Source: JANQEU01 sp965242805 (lineage in GTDB: Bacteria > Bacteroidota > Bacteroidia > Cytophagales > Cyclobacteriaceae). From it: 64,000 nucleotides of DNA. How positions within the stretch are numbered: position 1 is the stretch's first letter; every line of letters begins with the position of its first letter. The position numbers and the translations under genes were made by a program. The DNA is taken from positions 3,162,001 to 3,226,000 of the forward strand of contig CBDETD010000002.1 in the NCBI GenBank assembly GCA_965242805.1, in the 5' to 3' direction. This document shows, one piece after another, positions 1 to 7,779 of this stretch. The notes beneath the pieces were generated by a model. The model was not told the origin of the DNA. It did no database searches and saw only the letters and a program-made list of their open reading frames with translations.

Positions 1-231
1 ATCTTGATAATGATTGGGTCCTTTGACATTTGTGATTCCCATATTTAGAATTCCTTTGTAATTAATAAGTTTAAAATCAATCTTATTTATAAGAAATTCA
101 TTGGTTGTTTCATTCAGCTCTGCGTCGAATTTTGAATAAATACTGAAAAAAGTACCATATACCTGACTTGAGTAAACTACCTGGTAATTTACTTTGTCTT
201 TTAAGTTGATGTAGTGAACAAAGTCTTCCAT
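1..231 (-). CDS. Hypothetical protein, C-terminus cut by window edge
   Basis: An open frame of 77 codons runs from an ATG at 231 on the minus strand to the window edge without a stop. The visible part is rich in Asn, Lys and aromatic residues, has no signal peptide or membrane segment, and shows no motif I recognise. It lies 56 bp downstream of the subtilisin-like protease gene on the same strand and could be co-transcribed with it. No Shine-Dalgarno sequence is visible, which is normal for Bacteroidota. The function is unknown. Confidence 0.55.
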   Translation of the reverse strand, partial: MEDFVHYINLKDKVNYQVVYSSQVYGTFFSIYSKFDAELNETTNEFLINKIDFKLINYKGILNMGITNVKGPNHYQD

Positions 232-287
232 AATATTATTCTTAAGTTTTTAGTTGGTTTTAAGCATTGAAATGAACGTCATCTTTA

Positions 288-1748
288 TCATATTTTTTGA
301 ATCGCTGCAAATGCATCTATTAATCCCGCTCCGGATGCGCTTTTACCCCCTGAAGAAGCTGTCCACGGTATACCTTCATTGCTTTCCGGGTTTGCGTGCC
401 CATTAATCACAGTCCTGGACGTGAGCCTTAATATCGATTTTAGTTCGTCGGGAGTTAATCCTGGTTGTTTCTCAAGCATTAAGGCACAAACACCGGCTAC
501 CTGCGCTGTCGCCGATGAAGTTCCACTCAATATTCCCCATCCATCATTCCCGGGTGTCTGATCAACTCCTCCTCTGTCTAGCTTGGATCTGGGCTGAAAA
601 GGAAGCATGATATACATGGCATCATTATTTTTTAAACCCGTCAATCCACAGAAATCGGGGACATTCCTACCCAAATAGATCTTACTTTGAAAAGCGCTTG
701 ACATATCTGATACTCTCATTGCCCCATTTGAGTCTACATATACTCCGCCAACCGATATCACCTCTGGCATCATTCCTGGAAAAGCGACATCACCATTTCC
801 ACAAGCACATACGACAGTTACGCCTTTTCTTATGGCATTAAGGATTGATCCCTCCAATCCTTTAAGACCATTCGGAAGATCTGTCAAGTGCTCATCCGAT
901 ATTCTTGTTCCATTGATTGATTTTGCCAGGTCACTTGCAAGACTCATTGAAATAATATCTGGATTGAATCTAAGTGCCTCATCAAATGCTTCAATCAAAG
1001 TGGAATTTTCCCGGTTGTTCTTGTCATTATTGATTTTTATCCCAACAAAATTAACTCCTGGAGCAACGGCCAAAAGATTCGCTGCCATCGCTGTACCATG
1101 ACCAATCATGTCAGATTCAATGTCTGTTGCCCCCGGTGCCAAAGAAACGGAAGTCTGATATCCACTTTCTTCAAAATAAGGATGGGAAAAATTAAATCCA
1201 CTATCAATCATCGCCACTCTAACGTTTTTCCCTGTAATTCCCTCCCTGTGTGTTCGAACTGCGTTGAGTGTAAGATTTAGATCTCCCGGGATCCTCAAAT
1301 GATGAAAATCAACATTTGGAGGGTACATGGATGGGCCATCGTTTGGAAATCGATTATTTGTGAATATGATTGGCCATTGTACGTATGCATCGTCAATATA
1401 ATCATCTAATGGAGAGGATAAGTCCCATACGCTTCCTTCCTGAGGGTAGTAAAATTCCGTTTCTGGTACAATACCAAATTTGGAATTTATCGAGTGCTTA
1501 ATTAATTGCATTCCAAATATCTTTTCAAAGATCCTCTTTTCCCCTCTGGCTGAAATACACAGATCATTTTGAGAAGTTATTTCAAAACCACTTTCCTTTA
1601 ACTCCTCAATTGTTCTGGAAATATGTTCTGGCTCTGGAAAAAATTCCTGTATGATACCAGAACTTAATCTGCCTTTAAACTTGGTTAGCCCTATTTTATT
1701 GAGCCCTCCTTTAAATGTTATAGCTATTTTGATCAGGTTGGTGTCCAT
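288..1748 (-). CDS. Subtilisin-type serine protease (peptidase S8)
   Basis: This 486-residue protein carries the S8 catalytic triad: Asp182 in VAMIDSG, His217 in IGHGTAMAA, and Ser411 in the GTSSATA block, with the oxyanion Asn318 in CGNGD. The Pro that usually follows the nucleophile block (GTSMATP) is Ala415 here. Residues 1-150 precede the catalytic domain and may be a pro-domain. No N-terminal signal peptide or C-terminal type IX sorting domain is visible, so the enzyme may stay in the cell or leave by an unknown route. A -33/-7 promoter match lies about 30-60 bp upstream. A small partial gene follows on the same strand. The substrate cannot be read from the sequence. Confidence 0.9.
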   Translation of the reverse strand: MDTNLIKIAITFKGGLNKIGLTKFKGRLSSGIIQEFFPEPEHISRTIEELKESGFEITSQNDLCISARGEKRIFEKIFGMQLIKHSINSKFGIVPETEFYYPQEGSVWDLSSPLDDYIDDAYVQWPIIFTNNRFPNDGPSMYPPNVDFHHLRIPGDLNLTLNAVRTHREGITGKNVRVAMIDSGFNFSHPYFEESGYQTSVSLAPGATDIESDMIGHGTAMAANLLAVAPGVNFVGIKINNDKNNRENSTLIEAFDEALRFNPDIISMSLASDLAKSINGTRISDEHLTDLPNGLKGLEGSILNAIRKGVTVVCACGNGDVAFPGMMPEVISVGGVYVDSNGAMRVSDMSSAFQSKIYLGRNVPDFCGLTGLKNNDAMYIMLPFQPRSKLDRGGVDQTPGNDGWGILSGTSSATAQVAGVCALMLEKQPGLTPDELKSILRLTSRTVINGHANPESNEGIPWTASSGGKSASGAGLIDAFAAIQKI

Positions 1749-1779
1749 TACATAATAATCAAGAACAATAGAAACTTCT

Positions 1780-1807
1780 CAAATATTTTTGAACATAGTA
1801 ATTTCAA
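1780..1807 (-). promoter_or_regulatory. Candidate Bacteroidota promoter for the S8 protease gene
   Basis: On the minus strand a TTG (1807-1805) is followed after 17 bp by AATATTTG (1787-1780), a one-mismatch match to the -7 consensus TAnnTTTG. Transcription would start near 1773, giving a leader of about 25 nt before the ATG at 1748. Assigned by motif only. Confidence 0.4.
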
Positions 1808-1910
1808 CTTGAAGGACTCCAAAATCAATCCCTATTTCTGGGTATTTTCTACCTGACGGCATAATGTTTTCAACATTAAATTGCACTGTGCCGAGACTTT
1901 GATAACATAT

Positions 1911-1948
1911 AATGATTCCTCACTACGTGATACAAGTGAGGAATCATT
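1911..1948 (-). terminator. Hairpin after the small secreted-protein pair
   Basis: A perfect 13-bp inverted repeat (arms 1911-1923 and 1936-1948, 12-nt loop) lies 10 bp beyond the stop of the minus-strand gene ending at 1959. No long T-tract follows on the minus strand, so it may stabilise the mRNA 3' end or be a T-poor terminator. Confidence 0.55.
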
Positions 1949-1958
1949 GAAATCAACA

Positions 1959-2306
1959 TCAATAATCAATCCTTAATATGACCGAGCCACCTGTCGATGT
2001 ACTCGTTACACGAGCATACACAACCTGTGCTTTGATCCAGGTCCCGGGAGTGTATTCATGCCAGTCCAACGATTGAGTATCTGTGTTGTATCTCACCTGC
2101 ATCCTGATGTTGCCATTGGTATGATTTTTAGCAACGGAGATCTTACAACCTGAACCTCCAAATACGGAATATACCTCATATGATGTTCCCCATTTGTTCA
2201 ATGGTGGGGCGTAGGCATTTATTAATTTACTTTCTTCGATTCCCAAATCGAGATCGTCATTCATCATACCTGGTATGATCAAGAGCATTGCTAATAGTAA
2301 GTACAT
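1959..2306 (-). CDS. Small secreted protein, paralogue of the upstream gene
   Basis: A 115-residue protein starting with a hydrophobic stretch (MYLLLAMLLIIPGMM) that lacks the usual positively charged n-region, followed by an acidic linker and a beta-rich domain with a PGTW motif near residue 88. It is related in layout to the gene just upstream: both have an IIPG segment at the end of the hydrophobic stretch and a PG-x-W-I motif at a similar place near the C-terminus. The start is 21 nt after that gene's TAG and in the same frame, so translation may be coupled. The next in-frame stop upstream is that TAG, which fixes the start region. Function unknown; export is inferred. Confidence 0.65.
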   Translation of the reverse strand: MYLLLAMLLIIPGMMNDDLDLGIEESKLINAYAPPLNKWGTSYEVYSVFGGSGCKISVAKNHTNGNIRMQVRYNTDTQSLDWHEYTPGTWIKAQVVYARVTSTSTGGSVILRIDY

Positions 2307-2327
2307 TATCGAAAAGGTTAAGTTTTT

Positions 2328-2678
2328 CTATCTATGATCACAATCCGTTGCTAGGGACCATGTCCATCTTCCGTTAACAAAAATGTACATTTCTATCCAT
2401 TGTCCCGGTTTGACGATAATCTGATTCTTAGGACTCCCGTAAGTCTCTGAGTAAGGAGCCCAGTTTCTACTGGTATGAATCCGTACCTTAACTCGGCTTT
2501 CAAACGAAACCACCCAGTTATTGCTGCTTTTGTCAACATTGTATTTGGGAGCGATTTCCAACTTCTCTTCCGTGATGTCTGAGGCCTGAATTCCTGGAAT
2601 GATTGTTACCAGCATTCCAAAAATCAGTAAAACGATAAGTACAAATTTTCCTAAGGGATTCTTCTTTTCTGCTTTCAT
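2328..2678 (-). CDS. Small secreted protein, first of a tandem paralogous pair
   Basis: A 116-residue protein with a clear signal sequence: Lys-rich start, hydrophobic core at residues about 11-30, then IIPGIQAS, a likely signal peptidase I site. The mature part of about 85 residues is polar and aromatic-rich and contains KPGQWIEMY near residue 90. It resembles the downstream gene in size, order of elements and the PG-x-W motif, so the two look like a tandem duplication. I recognise no family. The pair lies between a protease and a metallopeptidase transcribed the same way, but an effector, inhibitor or adhesin role would be a guess. Confidence 0.65.
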   Translation of the reverse strand: MKAEKKNPLGKFVLIVLLIFGMLVTIIPGIQASDITEEKLEIAPKYNVDKSSNNWVVSFESRVKVRIHTSRNWAPYSETYGSPKNQIIVKPGQWIEMYIFVNGRWTWSLATDCDHR

Positions 2679-3047
2679 TTTGGTTTGTATTGATATGATT
2701 ACTCAAAAATCAGAATCCTCTTCTTCCTTTCTTTCACCGTCTTCAGTGAAAATCAATGGCTAACTCTAGGTATTCTGATCAGGTAATGTCCCCGGACAAA
2801 CGCAAAAGACAGGTTCCTTCGGATCGAATGCTTATTTATTGATTCGGGAAGGTGATCGCTGGTAGGAAGACAGACACTTTTATCCGGTAAGTGCTGAGAA
2901 ATATGTTGGAAATCCTTTTTTGGAAGTATTCAGTAAGGGAAAACTATCAATGAGATAGGTATTGAGGATCAGGGTAGGTTATACGTCCTCCAATTTCAAG
3001 TAAAAAGAGGAAGCCCGATCATTAGGCTCCCTCCCGAGTTTCTTTAC
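2679..3047. other. Intergenic gap, 369 bp
   Basis: No convincing open frame on either strand. It contains the terminator of the metallopeptidase gene at its right end and a weak 7-bp hairpin (TTTCAC / GTGAAA) near 2733-2752. The promoter of the small secreted-protein pair should lie near 2690-2740, but I see no exact TAnnTTTG match. Confidence 0.5.
3002..3031 (-). terminator. Intrinsic terminator of the metallopeptidase gene
   Basis: On the minus strand a 7-bp GC-rich stem (GGGAGCC / GGCTTCC, one G-U pair) with a 9-nt loop is followed by TCTTTTTA. It begins 17 bp after the stop codon. Confidence 0.8.
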
Positions 3048-4208
3048 TTAGTAAATGTAATAAGTCCACGGGGATCCGTTTATCTGGGCATCCCGGGCAT
3101 AATTCAAGCCTTTAATACGGAAATTCCATGATCCCTTTGGTACATCATACAACCAGAATGTATTGCCTGTAGTCGTATACTCTTGATACTGGACAGGAGT
3201 ACTGCTCCAGGGTGGAAGTCGCTCTACCCGATATCTATACATTCTCACTGATGGATTGGTCATGGTGATCCTTACATCCTTTGTGTAAGTATTCGCGTAG
3301 TACTGAGTGATGCTGCTTATTTGCGGAGCTGTATAACCAGCTGGATAGAGGTAGCTCGCTGCTAACTGGTCATTGGTGCTAAATTCAATTTTATCAACAT
3401 TATTGATATTTGCGACCATGACTGAGGCCCCGTCTGATGTTGGAGTGCCAACCAACTTATTGGCACCCAGGACAGCATTACCACAGTTATAACTATTTAT
3501 AGGTTCATTGAATGGGTTGTCATGTCGAAATCCCAAAGCATGACCAATCTCATGGCGGATCCAAGTTACCTTGCTCTTGTAGTTATTATCATATTCCAGA
3601 CTAACTGATATCCATCGACCAGGTTGTCCATTCCCAGGAAATTCTGCCAATGCTCCCAATGGTTTTGGTTCTTTATCATTTAGGTTACGGGCACAACCAG
3701 GGACTCCTCTGCTATTATCTCTATAGAATTTAAGGTCTGCATTGGCCACGGCAGTGACATGATTGAAACTAACCCGGCAATTTGGTATGTCCTCCCAGTC
3801 CTGAGCAGCCTCGTGTATCGCTAAATCCCACAACTCTGGGGTAACTAAAGAGGAACTAATGTAATAGTTTATATTAATGACATTGTTGAAACCAACTACT
3901 GAGCTTGTGTTCACAACATACTGCTCTGTACGGCCATCAGCAATGGACTTATAGCCATTGTCCATATTTCCCCTGATCATATCCAGTCGAAAAGCCAGAT
4001 CACCTTCGACTAAAACGTGCTCGTCATAGAGCTTCGCATCGGTCAGATCAAAACCCTGGCAACTTAAATAGTCATATATATCAGGGGCCTGTGAAAACAG
4101 TTCATTGTTGGTGACCGATCCGGTGTCCGGTTCATCTGCTATTATGGAACATCGGAATGTGATTGCGGCAAGCGCAATGGTGAAAAGTATAAATGATGTC
4201 TTTCTCAT
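3048..4208 (-). CDS. HEIGH-motif zinc metallopeptidase (M57-like), exported
   Basis: The 386-residue protein contains HEIGHALGFRHD at 219-230, the extended zinc-binding motif HExGHxxGxxHD of the metzincin-like peptidase family named after HEIGH (M57, PF12388-like), with a plausible Met-turn at Met264 (SVMV). Residues 1-19 form a signal sequence. Cys20 follows immediately but the preceding FR is unlike a normal lipobox, so lipid attachment is doubtful. Residues about 290-386 form a beta-rich C-terminal domain, possibly fibronectin-like. The gene is monocistronic: it has its own terminator and faces the cyclase gene divergently. Peptidase function is well supported; its substrate is unknown. 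Confidence 0.88.
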   Translation of the reverse strand: MRKTSFILFTIALAAITFRCSIIADEPDTGSVTNNELFSQAPDIYDYLSCQGFDLTDAKLYDEHVLVEGDLAFRLDMIRGNMDNGYKSIADGRTEQYVVNTSSVVGFNNVININYYISSSLVTPELWDLAIHEAAQDWEDIPNCRVSFNHVTAVANADLKFYRDNSRGVPGCARNLNDKEPKPLGALAEFPGNGQPGRWISVSLEYDNNYKSKVTWIRHEIGHALGFRHDNPFNEPINSYNCGNAVLGANKLVGTPTSDGASVMVANINNVDKIEFSTNDQLAASYLYPAGYTAPQISSITQYYANTYTKDVRITMTNPSVRMYRYRVERLPPWSSTPVQYQEYTTTGNTFWLYDVPKGSWNFRIKGLNYARDAQINGSPWTYYIY

Positions 4209-4450
4209 AAACTTTTTTGATTTTGGTTGTATAGAATTGTTATAATCTGGTTGGATTCAATATGATAGATTCAGTAGTAGGTCAGGGTGGTTTAGAGGAG
4301 TTCTGTAAATATAGAAAGTTTGAACAAATCTGAATCAGTCATGGTCTAATAACTCCACTTACCTCAGTCCTGAATTCATGTAGCTAGCTGTATTCAAAAA
4401 TTAATTTTAATTAAGCGTTCAATATCTCTATCTTAATTCCCAGGCAAAAA

Positions 4451-5524
4451 TTGAACCTCGTGAACAAGATCAACCGGAAAAGAATGCTTACCATCACCCT
4501 CCTGTGGGGTGTGCTGGGAGTGATACTCGCCATATTCGAGCACTTCACCTTGACAAGTCATTTGTCCAATGGACCTAATGATAGCTATAGTTTTGCTGAC
4601 ATATTGACCTTTCATGTGGTCGCTGGACTTTCGGGAGGATTCTGTGGAAGTCTGGTACTCATCTTTGTTAATGAACGATTCCGAACCGAACCTTACTACA
4701 AAGCGCTTATTGTCATCGTGTTTTTCTTTGTGGTTATTACGGGGTCTATTACAGTTATTACATCAGCAATCCCCGCGATGCTGGAAGCGTCCCTCTTATC
4801 ACAAACAGGATATGACCTCTTCCTCGTAAAACTTCTGACCACTTTTCATCTTAAGAACGGGTTATTCTGGGCCATTGTCGTGGCGCTCACCTTTTTCTTT
4901 CTGCAAATGAGCAACAAATTCGGTCCCGGTAATCTTCTTAAGGTCATTACTGGAAGATACAATGTACCCAAAAGTGAAGACCGGATCTTTATGTTCCTGG
5001 ATCTTAAATCTTCCACGTCCATTGCTGAAGAATTAGGGAGTCGCCGCTACCATCAATTCCTGAAGGAAGTTTTTGCAGATGTCACTAATGCCATTCTTGA
5101 TTCGGAAGGGGATATTTATCAATATGTGGGTGATGAAATCGTGATCTCATGGCCAATGAATGAGGATCGATCCCGATTTTTAGACTGTTTCTTTGACATC
5201 AGATCCAAATTATCAGAATTAGAAGACCGGTATGACCGTGAATATGGTTTCACGCCTGTTTTCAAAGCTGGTGTACACTGCGGTTCTGTGATAGCGGGGG
5301 AAATCGGGATCATCAAGCGTGACATTACCTATTCAGGTGATATTCTTAATACCACAGCGCGGATCCAAGGACAATGTAACTTACTCGGTAGTCGTTTTTT
5401 GATCTCTAAACCTGTGTACGACCTTATCGAAGATCCGCGGAATTGGACTTTTGATCCTAAGGGCTCAATTGAACTACGGGGTAAAAAAGAAGAGTTGGAA
5501 TTACTTGCTGTTCTCGAACCTTAA
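4451..5524 (+). CDS. Membrane-anchored class III adenylate cyclase
   Basis: The 357-residue protein has four or five N-terminal membrane segments (about residues 13-152) joined directly to a class III nucleotidyl cyclase catalytic domain. Metal-binding aspartates are Asp184 (FLDLKSS) and Asp228 (YVGDEIV). Lys272 in FKAGVH and Thr293 in ITYSG sit where ATP-selecting Lys and Asp/Thr occur, and Asn300 and Arg304 match the transition-state residues. This favours cAMP over cGMP as product. The start used is TTG at 4451; an ATG at 4484 would remove 11 residues and leave the first membrane segment intact. It is divergent from the metallopeptidase gene and stands alone. The membrane part presumably senses an envelope signal. 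Confidence 0.88.
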   Translation: MNLVNKINRKRMLTITLLWGVLGVILAIFEHFTLTSHLSNGPNDSYSFADILTFHVVAGLSGGFCGSLVLIFVNERFRTEPYYKALIVIVFFFVVITGSITVITSAIPAMLEASLLSQTGYDLFLVKLLTTFHLKNGLFWAIVVALTFFFLQMSNKFGPGNLLKVITGRYNVPKSEDRIFMFLDLKSSTSIAEELGSRRYHQFLKEVFADVTNAILDSEGDIYQYVGDEIVISWPMNEDRSRFLDCFFDIRSKLSELEDRYDREYGFTPVFKAGVHCGSVIAGEIGIIKRDITYSGDILNTTARIQGQCNLLGSRFLISKPVYDLIEDPRNWTFDPKGSIELRGKKEELELLAVLEP

Positions 5525-6192
5525 AATACTATCATCGAGGCGACATCAATTCGATCAGGATTTGACATGGCTGTTTAGAACGTAAAATTCCTGTTCATCC
5601 GGAAAATCTCGGGTTCATTCATGTAATATGCTCATATGACCATTTGTTCATGTCTATTCGGAAATAGTCCATTATTATTGGTGCAGTAATCAGAACTTAA
5701 ATGTTCTGAAACCCTCATTAAGTCAAGCTTCACACGGGTAATTTCGAATATCCTCAAAGACCCCGGTTGGATTATAGTTCTCCCTATCATTAAAGGATTT
5801 TGTAACCAAACGTCTTCAACCAGATGACTATTTATCAACCGAGCTTAAACTTTGATGTTCACAAAGATTTGAACGTCAATCTATTAACCAATTTCCAAGC
5901 ACTTAATAGTTCCCATTTCTGGGATTCAGGGCCCCGGGAATAATTCATTCTTCGCACACTCCTTCGGATCTTGAGTTCATAACTATTCAATTTCAGATGC
6001 CTATCTGTTATTTGAATTTAGATGGATGAACTGTAAGTACATCTAACTAAAGATCACACCAAATACTGTGATTTAGAAAGTTGTTTACAGTACCGATCGA
6101 GTTATGTCTATTGCGACCGGAAATTGGAAAAGGACCTCACGTTTAACGAATAATAAATTTTGAAAGTAACTATTTATCAACCAATAACAACC
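5525..6192. other. Long intergenic gap, 668 bp
   Basis: No tRNA, repeat or recognisable gene. A 68-codon minus-strand frame exists at 5632-5838, but its product resembles no family I know and it has neither a signal sequence nor a good promoter; I treat it as chance. The region must hold the promoter of the porin operon, though no exact TAnnTTTG is visible close to the porin start. Confidence 0.5.
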
Positions 6193-7323
6193 ATGAATAA
6201 AAATCAAAAAGTTTTTCGATTCAACAAGAAAAAACCTCCGTATCTCGGTAGTCTTTTCATTGTATCATTGGTTCTGCTTGTTTCAATTCTCTCTGTGCCT
6301 GCTGAGGCTCAGATTCAGGAAAGGGTAAGAATCAACGGGTATTCCAGTTTTGAATATGAATACCTTCTTTCTGAAGATGGCAATAGTGATCCCAATGGAT
6401 CATTTGATGCCGATCTTATTGACATTGTCTTAAACGTAGACATTAGTTCCCGACTGAGATTTGCCACTGATATTACGTGGGAACATGGAACTGCTACCGA
6501 GGAAGGATTAGGAAATGCAGCCGTCGAGTATGCTTTTCCTGAATATACAATCAGGAACTGGCTGAAGATTCGAGCAGGTAAGATGTTCCTTCCATTTGGT
6601 ATCTATAATGAGATACATACGGCAAAGCCAGCTTTTCTTGCAGTCAAAGAACCTTTAAGTACTAATAAGCCCAACAAATTTGGTGCAGATGAAAGGTTTT
6701 ATCCCAGATGGGCAACCGGTATTTCAGTGCTTGGTAATTTTTCCGTTGGCACAGTAAACTTTGAATATAATGTTCAGGTCAGCAATGGATATCAAGAAAA
6801 CACTAATCCCTTTGAGGAAGATGACAATACTCAAAAAGCCGTTGCTACTCGATTGTTAGTGCAACCCATTCCCGGTTTGAAAATGGGTGTATCCACATAT
6901 TCTGACAGGATTACAGAGCTGGATGCAACAACCGGGGATGACACCGGAGAAAGGACCAAGTTAAGTAGTTTAAGTACCCATGCAGAATACAGTACTGGAG
7001 GATTCGGATTAGAATTTGAGTATATCACAGGTAAGACCGATCCCTCCGACCCCTCCGAGTTACAAAAAAATGCTTTCGAAGGGATGCTGTACTATACAAT
7101 CGCGGATAGATATACTCCATACTTTAGGTATGAATTTCTTGATCCCGACAAAGACATAGATGACGATACAGCAAACATGCTGAGTATTGGGTTGAATACT
7201 CTTGTAGACAAGAATTATTTTCTAAAACTTCAGTACAACTATGTCAGCTCAGGTGATGCGAATGCAAGATTTGCGGGAGTGAATTTTTCAGAATTTCAGG
7301 CAGCCGTTGTCCTTGGTTTCTAA
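6193..7323 (+). CDS. Outer-membrane porin, phosphate-porin-like beta barrel
   Basis: With the ATG at 6193 the product is 376 residues: a Lys-rich n-region, a hydrophobic core, AEAQ cleavage, then alternating beta strands ending in Phe (AAVVLGF), the typical C-terminus of an outer-membrane barrel. Segments such as IRAGKMFLPFG and the following run resemble the porin O/P-like family of Bacteroidota. An upstream TTG at 6160 would add 11 residues before the signal peptide and is less likely. It heads a tight plus-strand operon with a small phosphate-binding-like protein (19 bp downstream) and a chemoreceptor, which suggests that the pore supplies a ligand sensed by that receptor. The substrate is inferred only. 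Confidence 0.8.
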   Translation: MNKNQKVFRFNKKKPPYLGSLFIVSLVLLVSILSVPAEAQIQERVRINGYSSFEYEYLLSEDGNSDPNGSFDADLIDIVLNVDISSRLRFATDITWEHGTATEEGLGNAAVEYAFPEYTIRNWLKIRAGKMFLPFGIYNEIHTAKPAFLAVKEPLSTNKPNKFGADERFYPRWATGISVLGNFSVGTVNFEYNVQVSNGYQENTNPFEEDDNTQKAVATRLLVQPIPGLKMGVSTYSDRITELDATTGDDTGERTKLSSLSTHAEYSTGGFGLEFEYITGKTDPSDPSELQKNAFEGMLYYTIADRYTPYFRYEFLDPDKDIDDDTANMLSIGLNTLVDKNYFLKLQYNYVSSGDANARFAGVNFSEFQAAVVLGF

Positions 7324-7342
7324 ACACTAAATCAAAATCAAA

Positions 7343-7774
7343 ATGAAATATTCAATAAATATTATAACAATACTATTGATCGTGCTCATAGGCACTACAA
7401 CCAGGTCTTATGCGCAGGAAGATTACGTTGCAATTGTAAATTCAAGCGTGATAGAAGAGTCGTTGTCAAAAAGTGAGCTTAGAAGGATTTACTTTGGCTT
7501 TTCCACCCAGTGGAAAAATTTCGATAAGGTCAAACCTGCATATCTTAGTTCGGAATATCCCTCTTTCTGGGAATCAATTTCAACATCTGAAAGTAAATTC
7601 AAGACTTTCTGGACCAAAAGGACCTTTTCAGGTAATGGTGTAGCTCCTCGTGAATTTGACGACTCCAAATTGCTCATTGATTATGTCGCCGCAACAAAAG
7701 GAGCTTTAGGAATTATTCCTAATTCCATGAGATCATCAATCGGTCCCGAATGCAAGATCATTCCCATTAATTAA
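7343..7774 (+). CDS. Small periplasmic phosphate-binding-like (PBP) protein
   Basis: A 143-residue secreted protein with a signal peptide ending near SYAQ-E (residue 25). It has the short PstS-like layout seen in proteins annotated as phosphate ABC transporter substrate-binding: an LSKSELRRIYFG segment near residue 41, a W-x-NF turn, and ATKGALGIIP near residue 118, which matches the common pGaIGY block. It is about half the length of true PstS and no ABC permease or ATPase lies nearby, so it more likely acts as a ligand-presenting subunit for the chemoreceptor 5 bp downstream than in transport. The ligand is not proven. Confidence 0.75.
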   Translation: MKYSINIITILLIVLIGTTTRSYAQEDYVAIVNSSVIEESLSKSELRRIYFGFSTQWKNFDKVKPAYLSSEYPSFWESISTSESKFKTFWTKRTFSGNGVAPREFDDSKLLIDYVAATKGALGIIPNSMRSSIGPECKIIPIN

Positions 7775-7779
7775 TAGAA

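Noticed and set aside
5632..5838. 68-codon minus-strand frame in the long gap before the porin
   Set aside because: No recognisable motif, no signal sequence, no promoter match; a chance frame in a 668-bp gap is plausible.
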